From an uncultured Lachnospiraceae bacterium (GTDB lineage: Bacteria > Bacillota_A > Clostridia > Lachnospirales > Lachnospiraceae), in assembly GCA_947177885.1 (NCBI GenBank), contig CAMWWF010000092.1, forward strand, positions 1-9,416: a stretch of DNA of 9,416 nt, read 5' to 3'. The position numbers and the translations under genes are program-made. Below, piece after piece: positions 1 to 5,645 of this stretch. Below the pieces are notes generated by a model. It was not told the DNA's origin, ran no database searches, and saw nothing but the letters and a program-made list of their open reading frames with translations. Within the stretch, counting starts at the first letter, position 1. Each line of letters begins with the position of its first letter.

Positions 1-141
1 GTGGCATATGTGCTGAGCCGTTTTACCGGATTGCCCATGGTGCCGCTGTATCTGAGCTGCCAGCTGCTGGATATCATTAAATGCGTGATCGGGTTTATAC
101 TGGTGAAGAAGGGCGTCTGGCTGAATAATATTGTGACGTGA
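1..141 (+). CDS. C-terminal end of a probable MATE-family multidrug/Na+ exporter (5' truncated)
   Basis: An open frame enters from the left edge and ends at TGA 139-141, giving 46 residues. The fragment is hydrophobic. It contains a likely last transmembrane helix (about residues 10-36, rich in Leu, Ile, Val and Phe) followed by a short basic and aromatic tail, KKGVWLNNIVT. This 'IIK..IGFILVKKGVWLNNIV' ending is typical of the last helix of clostridial MATE exporters, which use a cation gradient to expel drugs or metabolites across the cytoplasmic membrane. The identification rests on this short tail only; another polytopic transporter is possible. It converges on the LacI-family gene and is probably unrelated to the sugar operon. 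The GTG at position 1 is not taken as a start because the frame is open at the edge. Confidence 0.65.
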   Translation: MAYVLSRFTGLPMVPLYLSCQLLDIIKCVIGFILVKKGVWLNNIVT

Positions 142-198
142 CAGGCTGACACGGGAACACAGATCATGCGATTTTGTCTGCCATACCGGCATTTTCCT

Positions 199-1224
199 TT
201 AAGGAGAAACAGGATTCCCGTAGGAACCACCGCCTGCCGGCGCCGGTCCCGTGGAGCCTCTGACGATCAGCGGGGCCCGAAGCAGGATCGAGCCTATGGT
301 CACCTGATTCAGAAGACAGGACAGGGCGTAAAATCCGCACTTTCCCAAGGCGATCCGGTCCTGACGGATGGTGGTCAGGGGAGGCGTGATGTAAGAGGCC
401 ATGGGCAGATCGTCAAAGCCGATGATGCTGAGATCTTCGGGAATCCGTATCCCTCTGTCCTTGCATTCCGTGATGGCGGAGATGGCTCGGACGTCATGGG
501 AAAACAGGATGGCTGTAACCCCTTCCCCGATCAGCTTCGGAATATAAGTCCTGGTGGATTCGGCCACATAATAACCGAGACCGATATAGTCTTCGTTTAT
601 TTCCAGACCGTATTTGCTCAGCGCGTTGATATAGGCATGATATCTGGCTTTCAGGATATAGGAATCCAAGGGGCCTGATATCAGGCCTATTTTTTTATGC
701 CCAAGCCGGATCAGATGTTTCACCGCAAGCTCGAATCCCTCCTGGCTGTCACAGCCCACGGACGCAATATTGGGGTTGTTTTTGACATAATTGTCATATA
801 GGACAGTGGGCACTCCGGAAGCGTTCATCTCCTTCATCCAGGGATCCAGAAGAGACATGCCCAGAATGAAGGAGGCGCAGTATCCCCCCTGCATCATGAA
901 AATGTCATAAGGAGTCATCTTTTGGAAGTCTATGCTGATGGGAATGATATCCACAGTCCAGCCCTCGGGCTCTGCCATCTGCTTAAAGCCCAGAACAATA
1001 TCATGACCAAACTGATTCGGGGTGTTATAATCCATATTTTCTATCAGAATACAGAGCTTTTTGGACTTCTTCTGCTGCCGCTTATTGATATATCCCAGTT
1101 CTACCGCTGTCTCAAGAATCTTCTTTCGTGTTTCGGCGCTCACGTCATCGGCATTATTCAGTCCCTTGGAGACAGTGCTCTTGGATATACCCAGTTTTGC
1201 CGCAATATCATTGATCGTAGCCAT
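199..1224 (-). CDS. LacI/GalR-family transcriptional regulator, probable maltodextrin-responsive regulator
   Basis: A 341-residue protein of normal LacI-family length. Residues 1-48 form the DNA-binding domain (MATINDIAAKLGISKSTVSK, then a third helix around ETRKKILETAVELGY). Residues about 56-325 form the periplasmic-binding-like effector domain, with the family hallmarks GHKKIGLISGP (175-185), a D-D-LPMASYITPPLTTIRQD stretch (270-289) and a C-terminal LIVRGSTGP. The frame is open to 1383, but the start at 1224 is chosen because the HTH begins there and AAGGAGT lies 7 bases upstream; the upstream extension is hydrophobic and unlike the family. The segment after the HTH (INKRQQKKSKK) is very basic and lacks the usual 'PN..AR.L' hinge helix. 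It is transcribed divergently from malE, so control of that operon (repressor or activator) is inferred from position; the effector is presumably maltose or maltodextrin. Confidence 0.9.
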   Translation of the reverse strand: MATINDIAAKLGISKSTVSKGLNNADDVSAETRKKILETAVELGYINKRQQKKSKKLCILIENMDYNTPNQFGHDIVLGFKQMAEPEGWTVDIIPISIDFQKMTPYDIFMMQGGYCASFILGMSLLDPWMKEMNASGVPTVLYDNYVKNNPNIASVGCDSQEGFELAVKHLIRLGHKKIGLISGPLDSYILKARYHAYINALSKYGLEINEDYIGLGYYVAESTRTYIPKLIGEGVTAILFSHDVRAISAITECKDRGIRIPEDLSIIGFDDLPMASYITPPLTTIRQDRIALGKCGFYALSCLLNQVTIGSILLRAPLIVRGSTGPAPAGGGSYGNPVSP

Positions 1225-1282
1225 GGTCAGACTCCTTAAAAGTTTGTCAAATTTTACAAAAATAATTTTTCTGTTTAAGTCA

Positions 1283-1311
1283 ATTATAACAGTATAAAAT
1301 ATGGAAAACAA
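1283..1311 (-). promoter_or_regulatory. Probable sigma-A promoter of the LacI-family gene
   Basis: Read on the minus strand, -35 TTGTTT (1306-1311) is followed by a 17-bp spacer and a perfect -10 TATAAT (1283-1288). A TG one base before the -10 makes it an extended -10. Transcription would start near 1276, giving a leader of about 50 nt before the ATG at 1224. The surrounding DNA (1240-1310) is strongly AT-rich. Confidence 0.7.
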
Positions 1312-1362
1312 GAACAGCAGCGAAACTTCTTTATCCTGTTTTGCAGGTCGGAATGCCCATCG

Positions 1363-1381
1363 GCCATGGGAGCGCCATGGC
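1363..1381. repeat. Small inverted repeat (7-bp arms, 5-nt loop)
   Basis: GCCATGG at 1363-1369 is repeated inverted as CCATGGC at 1375-1381. A second small perfect hairpin (CGGAAC / GTTCCG, 1500-1515) lies further right. Between about 1312 and 1557 I see no convincing gene, promoter or RNA, only these two stems and short frames without ribosome sites. Confidence 0.4.
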
Positions 1382-1611
1382 ACTGTGTGAAAGCGGCTGT
1401 CGCATGTATGGCGCTGGCTGTCGGCCTTTGTAGAATCGGAGCGCTATTTGACGGCATTACATTGTTACAGACCATGCATGAGTCAACTTTTGCGTTTTAC
1501 GGAACGCAGGTTCCGGACCGATTATGATCATTGGCAGATGCCGTGGGGTGTTTGAAGATGGAGAATAACCGTGATCCGTCGGAGTATGAGGACAGAGAAA
1601 ACGAAAAAAGA

Positions 1612-1654
1612 TTCGAAAAAGTTTCGCGAAACGGTTTCGCAAAAATTTCGAAAT
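1612..1654. promoter_or_regulatory. Nested palindrome cluster, candidate operator for the LacI-family regulator
   Basis: This block contains TTCGAA (1612-1617), the perfect 10-bp palindrome TTTCGCGAAA (1622-1631), the perfect odd palindrome GCGAAAC-g-GTTTCGC (1626-1640) and the perfect 10-bp palindrome ATTTCGAAAT (1645-1654). Together they form one large imperfect inverted repeat about base 1633, with arms 1612-1632 and 1634-1652. Palindromes with a central CG are typical of LacI/GalR operators, so binding by the divergent regulator is a reasonable inference. The block sits about 70 bp upstream of the predicted malE -35. If it is the operator, either activation, DNA looping or an additional promoter near it should be considered. 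Confidence 0.55.
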
Positions 1655-1721
1655 GGTGTACAGATTGCACAAAAGTAGATAAGATATAGGTGGAACCAAG
1701 AAAAAGTGCATAAAAACAGGA

Positions 1722-1750
1722 TTGAAATTCTTAAAATTTTATGCTACCAT
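1722..1750 (+). promoter_or_regulatory. Probable sigma-A promoter of the malE operon
   Basis: The -35 is TTGAAA (1722-1727), the spacer is 17 bp, and the -10 is TACCAT (1745-1750), preceded by TG at 1742-1743, which gives an extended -10 and offsets its weak match. Transcription would start near 1757, and a CGAAACTT element follows at 1761-1768, right at the start region, where a bound regulator could block initiation. The leader would be about 38 nt, ending in AAGGAGGT (1781-1788), a near-ideal ribosome site 6 bases before the ATG. Confidence 0.6.
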
Positions 1751-1794
1751 ATCCGCATAACGAAACTTAACAAAACTTTTAAGGAGGTAATCTT

Positions 1795-3096
1795 ATGAGA
1801 AAGAAGTTATTGGCTGCATTTTTAACGGCTACCATGGTTGTTGCCGCCATGACCGGGTGCGGAAACAGCGGTACGTCAGGCAGCGGTGCGGCAGGCAGCG
1901 GTACGGCAGACAGTGGAAATTCATCAAATGGGGGGGGCACTACAGGTACTACGGATGTATCCTTGAAAGTATACTGCCCTCAGAATCAGGTGGATACCGG
2001 AATTATGGAACAGCAGCAGCAGGCTTTTGCAGCGGCTCATCCTGAGTACAACATTACCTGGACCACGGAGATCGTGGGAGAAGATAAATGTGCGGAAAAC
2101 ATCCTGAAGGATGTGGGAGCGGCAGCGGATGTATTCATGTTTGCAAACGATCAGCTTCCCTCTCTGGTGGAAGCAGGAGCCATTGCAAGACTTGGCGGTG
2201 AAGCCGAGACTATGGTAAAAGAGACAAATGCGGAATCCGTTATCGCGACAGTGGCTGTGGGCGACGCGATTTATGCCATTCCTTTTACCCATAATACTTT
2301 CTTTATGTTTTATGACAAGACCATCCTGGATGAGTCGGATATTGTATCCTTAGAGCAGATCATGGCGAAGGAGACAGCGGACAATGTGTATAACTTCTAT
2401 TTTGAGTCCGCAGGCGGTTGGAAACTGGGCGCTTATTACTATGGCGCGGGCCTGAGCATCTTCGGAGCGGACGGAAGTGATCTGAGCGCGGGAGTTGACT
2501 GGAATAACGCTACAGGCGTTGCGGTTACCAATTACCTGATCGACCTGATCAACAATCCGAAATGCGCTTACGACGGAGAGATCTCCGTATCCGAGCTGGT
2601 GGGAGATCACAGACTCGGCGCATGGTTTGACGGTTCCTGGAACTGCGACCTGTATAAGGGAATCCTGGGTGATGATCTGGGTATGGCGGTTATTCCTACC
2701 TTTAATCCTGACGGAACCGATTATCAGATGCTTGGCTTCTATGGTTCCAAGTGTATCGGTGTGAACGCAAAGTCCCAGAATATGGCGGCAGCGGTAGCTT
2801 TCGCAACCTTCCTCGGCAATGAGGAGAATCAGGTTCTGCGCTATGAACTGTCCGCACAGATTCCTGCCAATATAAATGCGAGTGAGAGCGAAGCGGTAAA
2901 GGCAGATCCCCTTGCGGCAATCCTGATCAAGGAGTCCAATGAAGCAAGCGTTGCACAGCCTACAAACTCCGTATTCAGCGCAAGATACTGGACATATGCA
3001 AATACGATCCCTACAGAGATCCGAAGCGGCGAGATCACCAAGGACAATGTGCAGCAGAAGCTGGATACTTTTGTGGACGCAATGACGGCGGAATAG
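1795..3096 (+). CDS. malE: Maltodextrin ABC transporter substrate-binding lipoprotein (MalE type)
   Basis: A 433-residue family-1 solute-binding protein that should capture maltose or maltodextrins on the outer face of the membrane and deliver them to MalFG. Residues 1-21 are a lipoprotein signal peptide (MRKK, then a hydrophobic core) ending in the lipobox MTGC, with Cys22 as the lipidated residue. Residues 23-53 are a Gly/Ser/Thr/Ala/Asn tether, partly encoded by 15-bp tandem repeats and a G8 tract. The binding fold follows (about 55-430), with family-typical stretches such as ADVFMFANDQLPSLVEAGA, YAIPFTHNTFFMFYDK, AWFDGSWNCDLY and LGFYGSKCIGVN. The start is fixed by AAGGAGGT 6 bases upstream. 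It heads the operon, 20 bp before malF. The family call is firm. The exact sugar is inferred from the downstream GH13 and GH77 enzymes. Confidence 0.92.
   Translation: MRKKLLAAFLTATMVVAAMTGCGNSGTSGSGAAGSGTADSGNSSNGGGTTGTTDVSLKVYCPQNQVDTGIMEQQQQAFAAAHPEYNITWTTEIVGEDKCAENILKDVGAAADVFMFANDQLPSLVEAGAIARLGGEAETMVKETNAESVIATVAVGDAIYAIPFTHNTFFMFYDKTILDESDIVSLEQIMAKETADNVYNFYFESAGGWKLGAYYYGAGLSIFGADGSDLSAGVDWNNATGVAVTNYLIDLINNPKCAYDGEISVSELVGDHRLGAWFDGSWNCDLYKGILGDDLGMAVIPTFNPDGTDYQMLGFYGSKCIGVNAKSQNMAAAVAFATFLGNEENQVLRYELSAQIPANINASESEAVKADPLAAILIKESNEASVAQPTNSVFSARYWTYANTIPTEIRSGEITKDNVQQKLDTFVDAMTAE
1866..1916 (+). repeat. 15-bp in-frame tandem repeat in the MalE linker (about 3.4 copies)
   Basis: Three consecutive 15-bp units (1866-1880, 1881-1895, 1896-1910) of consensus CAGCGGTRCGKCAGG, plus a 6-base partial fourth unit, encode a repeating Ser-Gly-rich pentapeptide (SGTSG, SGAAG, SGTAD). 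The unit length is a multiple of three, so copy-number change would lengthen or shorten the tether without breaking the frame. Confidence 0.75.
1930..1937 (+). repeat. G8 homopolymer inside malE
   Basis: Eight consecutive G residues encode part of Asn-Gly-Gly-Gly in the tether just after the lipidated N-terminus. Loss of one G would bring a stop at 1964-1966. Gain of one G would bring a stop at 2043-2045. Either change would therefore remove the whole binding domain. Confidence 0.8.
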
Positions 3097-3116
3097 CAGA
3101 TATTTAGGGGGTTTCT

Positions 3117-4511
3117 ATGGGAATTAAGAAGAAAAAGGCCCAGCCTGTCTATGACAGGCCGGGCGATGCCGCAACATCGCAGGTATTTAAAAAGGGAAAT
3201 ACGGTCACTAAGGCTTCCTTCTTTGTCTTTGGCCTTGGAAATCTTATGAACCGTCAGATCGGCAGAGGACTCTTTTTCCTCGCACTGGAAATAGCATACT
3301 TTATTTATCTCTTTACTTTCGGTATAAGCGCGTTGGGTGATTTCATTACCCTGGGTACTGCGCAGCAGGGAGAAGTCTATAATGCGGCTTTGGGGATCTA
3401 CGAGTATTCCGCAGGTGACGACTCCATGCTCTGCCTGCTGTACGGCGTGATCACACTGGTGCTGACGGCAGCCATTGTCTTTCTGGGCTGTATGTCCGGA
3501 AAGAGCGCGTACTGTACACAGGTGCGGAAGGAAAAAGGAAAACATATACCTACATTTAAAGATGATATTAAATCGTTGAAGGAAGAGAACCTGCATGCTT
3601 TCCTGCTGGCTTTTCCCATTTTTGGAATTGTCTGTTTCACCATCGTTCCGCTGATCTTCATGATACTGATCGCATTTACCAGCTACGATCATGAACATCA
3701 GCCGCCGGGAAATCTGTTCAGCTGGGTTGGACTTGACAATTTCAAGGCGATGTTCTCACAGGGAAGCAAGCTGGCAGGCACCTTCTGGCCTGTATTGTCC
3801 TGGACGTTGATCTGGGCGGTGTTCGCAACCGTCAGCTGCTTTATCCTTGGCATGCTGCTGGCACTTCTGATCAACCGCAAGGGTACCAGGGCAAAGGGAT
3901 TCTGGAGATTTATGTTCGTGCTGTCAGTGGCGGTTCCTCAGTTCGTAACGCTGCTGAGCATGAGAACGATCTTTAACGCAAATGGTCCTGTGAACGTGCT
4001 TTTGAGAGAGTTTGGAATCATCGGAGCAACGGAATCCATTCCTTTCTTTACCAACGCTCTGTATGCCAAGATCACGATCATCTGCATCAATATCTGGATC
4101 GGCGTGCCTTTTACCATGCTGTCCACCACCGGTATCCTGCAGAATATTCCCGCGGAGCTGTATGAGGCGGCGAAGATTGACGGAGCCAGTGCGGCTACCA
4201 TCTTCCGGAAGATCACTCTTCCTTATATGCTGTTTGTCATGACACCGAACCTGATCACATCCTTCACGGGAAATATCAATAATTTTAATGTTATTTTCCT
4301 GCTGTCAGGCGGCGGACCCGATTCCATGGATTATTATTACGCGGGCAAGACGGATCTGCTGGTAACCTGGCTGTACCGGTTGACAATCACCCAGAAGGAT
4401 TACAACTTAGGTGCTGTTATCGGTATCCTGGTGTTTATCATTCTGGCAACCCTGTCGCTGATCACTTATCGTCGAACAGGCGCATATAAAGATGAGGGGG
4501 CGTTCCAATAA
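3117..4511 (+). CDS. malF: Maltodextrin ABC transporter permease (MalF type)
   Basis: A 464-residue polytopic membrane protein forming half of the translocation channel with MalG. After a basic cytoplasmic N-terminus (KKKK at 4-7) it has about eight hydrophobic segments, near residues 51-75, 104-126, 160-188, 228-252, 264-282, 316-337, 370-386 and 432-452. The first two form an N-terminal extension, as in many Firmicute MalF proteins. The ATPase-docking EAA motif is intact: E350-A-A, G356, then I366-T-L-P369 (EAAKIDGASAATIFRKITLP). The ribosome site is the G-rich AGGGGG at 3106-3111, 5 bases before the ATG. It lies 20 bp after malE and its TAA overlaps the malG ATG by one base, implying translational coupling. 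No ATP-binding subunit gene is present in the window. Confidence 0.92.
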   Translation: MGIKKKKAQPVYDRPGDAATSQVFKKGNTVTKASFFVFGLGNLMNRQIGRGLFFLALEIAYFIYLFTFGISALGDFITLGTAQQGEVYNAALGIYEYSAGDDSMLCLLYGVITLVLTAAIVFLGCMSGKSAYCTQVRKEKGKHIPTFKDDIKSLKEENLHAFLLAFPIFGIVCFTIVPLIFMILIAFTSYDHEHQPPGNLFSWVGLDNFKAMFSQGSKLAGTFWPVLSWTLIWAVFATVSCFILGMLLALLINRKGTRAKGFWRFMFVLSVAVPQFVTLLSMRTIFNANGPVNVLLREFGIIGATESIPFFTNALYAKITIICINIWIGVPFTMLSTTGILQNIPAELYEAAKIDGASAATIFRKITLPYMLFVMTPNLITSFTGNINNFNVIFLLSGGGPDSMDYYYAGKTDLLVTWLYRLTITQKDYNLGAVIGILVFIILATLSLITYRRTGAYKDEGAFQ

Positions 4512-5362
4512 TGAAGACAAAAAGATTTATTGTAAATACGGCTTGCCATATATTATTGGCGGTGCTCAGCGTTATCTGGATATTGCCGATCTTATATGTA
4601 ATATTGACTTCGTTCAGGGCCGAGAGCGGTTCTTACAAGAGCTATATTTGGCCCAGAGGCTTTACTCTGGACAATTATATCAATTTGTTCCACGGGAACA
4701 GTAATATCAACTTTACCAGATGGTTCACCAATACACTGGTGATCGCCATATTCAGTACGATCCTGTCCGCATTCTTCGTGCTGTGCGTCTCCTACGTTAT
4801 GAGCCGCCTGCGCTTTAAGATGCGTAAGAAATTCATGAATATCGCACTGATACTGGGTATGTTCCCGGGCTTTATGTCTATGATCGCTGTCTACTACATT
4901 TTAAAGGGTCTGGGACTGCTGGAGACGGGCGTGCTGAAGCAGGTGGCACTGGTGCTGGTCTACTCGGGCGGCGCAGGTCTGGGATTTTACATGGCGAAGG
5001 GATTCTTTGATACGATCCCCAAGTCCATCGATGAGGCGGCCTATATTGACGGAGCTACAAAGTGGGATACCTTTGTCCGCATTACGATCCCTCTGTCAAA
5101 GCCCATCATTACGTATACTCTGATCACGGCATTTATGGGTCCCTGGGTGGACTACATCTTTGCCAAGGTTATCATGGGAAATGATTCCCAGTACTACACC
5201 ATTGCCATCGGGCTTTGGACCATGTTGGAACAGGAATTTGTGGAGTATTATTACACGCAGTTCTATGCGGGTTGTGTCATGATCTCCATTCCCATATCGA
5301 TCCTCTTCCTGCTGACACAGAAGTGTTACGTGGAAGGCGTATCGGGAGCTGTGAAGGGCTAA
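4511..5362 (+). CDS. malG: Maltodextrin ABC transporter permease (MalG type)
   Basis: A 283-residue inner-membrane protein with about six hydrophobic segments, near residues 10-33, 73-97, 108-131, 141-163, 197-220 and 250-269. It is of usual MalG length. The EAA loop is complete: E175-A-A, G181, then I191-T-I-P194 (EAAYIDGATKWDTFVRITIP), and would contact the transport ATPase. It pairs with MalF to import maltodextrins. The start overlaps the malF stop by one base (TAATG), with GAGGGGG at 4494-4500 as ribosome site, so the two subunits are probably co-translated. It is followed by a gap of about 280 bp rich in hairpins before the enzyme genes, which suggests transporter and enzyme expression may be set separately. 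Confidence 0.92.
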   Translation: MKTKRFIVNTACHILLAVLSVIWILPILYVILTSFRAESGSYKSYIWPRGFTLDNYINLFHGNSNINFTRWFTNTLVIAIFSTILSAFFVLCVSYVMSRLRFKMRKKFMNIALILGMFPGFMSMIAVYYILKGLGLLETGVLKQVALVLVYSGGAGLGFYMAKGFFDTIPKSIDEAAYIDGATKWDTFVRITIPLSKPIITYTLITAFMGPWVDYIFAKVIMGNDSQYYTIAIGLWTMLEQEFVEYYYTQFYAGCVMISIPISILFLLTQKCYVEGVSGAVKG

Positions 5363-5414
5363 GTGTGCAAAGCTACACGCGGCATTCCTGTGATTTGTAT
5401 CAAGTGTATGTGAC

Positions 5415-5442
5415 CCGGGGAGGCATGCGGTGTCTCTCCCGG
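5415..5442 (+). other. Hairpin 1 in the malG-pullulanase gap
   Basis: CCGGG-GAG (5415-5422) pairs with CTC-t-CCCGG (5434-5442), an 8-bp stem with one bulged T and an 11-nt loop, about 50 bases after the malG stop. No T-run follows, so it is not a classical intrinsic terminator. It could protect the 3' end of the malEFG message. Confidence 0.45.
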
Positions 5443-5457
5443 CATCACAACAGAAAA

Positions 5458-5491
5458 GTTGTCGTATTTGTCTTCGGGGAAGGATGACAAC
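5458..5491 (+). other. Hairpin 2 in the malG-pullulanase gap
   Basis: GTTGTC (5458-5463) pairs with GACAAC (5486-5491). Inside it CTTC-ggg-GAAG can form a small nested stem, giving a two-tier hairpin. It follows hairpin 1 by 15 bases and precedes hairpin 3 by 5 bases. Confidence 0.4.
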
Positions 5492-5496
5492 ATGGT

Positions 5497-5540
5497 AAGA
5501 GCTGCTGCAGAATAAGGAAATCTATTTTGCAGTGGCTCTT
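5497..5540 (+). other. Long hairpin (18-bp stem) in the malG-pullulanase gap
   Basis: Bases 5497-5514 pair without interruption with 5523-5540, giving an 18-bp stem with three G-U wobbles (5503/5534, 5504/5533, 5510/5527) and an 8-nt loop AGGAAATC. Only three T residues end and follow the stem, and the sequence then turns to GAAG, so termination is not evident. As RNA on the plus strand it would be stable and lie about 105 nt before the pullulanase start. Likely roles are message processing or stabilisation, or partial attenuation. The rest of the gap (5541-5633) shows no clear promoter. Confidence 0.65.
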
Positions 5541-5645
5541 TGAAGTTTCGGCACCACAATAAGAGAGGCGGAATAAATTGCTGTAAGGGGCCAAGGCCGG
5601 CTCGGAATAGTTTTGACAGTTTGGAACTGGAATGGAGAGGGAAAG

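Noticed and set aside
142..198. Terminator between the convergent MATE-like and LacI-family genes
   Set aside because: Only a 4-bp stem (TGCC/GGCA) followed by four T is visible, too weak to call.
1225..1383. N-terminal extension of the LacI-family protein to a start at 1383
   Set aside because: The extension would place 53 unrelated residues before the HTH and would run through the AT-rich promoter; the ATG at 1224 has a strong ribosome site.
1366..1527. Plus-strand 53-codon frame with a hydrophobic middle (MGAPWHCVKAAVACMALAV...)
   Set aside because: No ribosome site or promoter, a start inside a small inverted repeat, and no family resemblance; probably chance, at most a decayed remnant.
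1625..1641. CcpA catabolite (cre) site within the palindrome block
   Set aside because: Only part of the TGWAANCGNTNWCA pattern matches; the leading TG and trailing A are missing, and the odd-centred palindrome is a better description.
1558..1689. Plus-strand 43-codon frame starting ATG 1558 (charged product, MENNRDPSEYEDRE...)
   Set aside because: It has only a weak G-rich stretch as ribosome site, and its second half is made entirely of the operator-like palindromes and repeated CGAAAC elements, which explain the sequence better than coding does.
1665..1690. Second plus-strand promoter with TTGCAC (1665-1670) as -35
   Set aside because: No acceptable -10 is found at 16-18 bp spacing.
2841..3698. 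Minus-strand open frame across the malE-malF junction
   Set aside because: It is antisense to two well-supported genes and has no ribosome site or recognisable domain.
5613..5640. Internal promoter using TTGACA at 5613-5618
   Set aside because: The perfect -35-like hexamer has no -10 at the right distance and overlaps the pullulanase start region.
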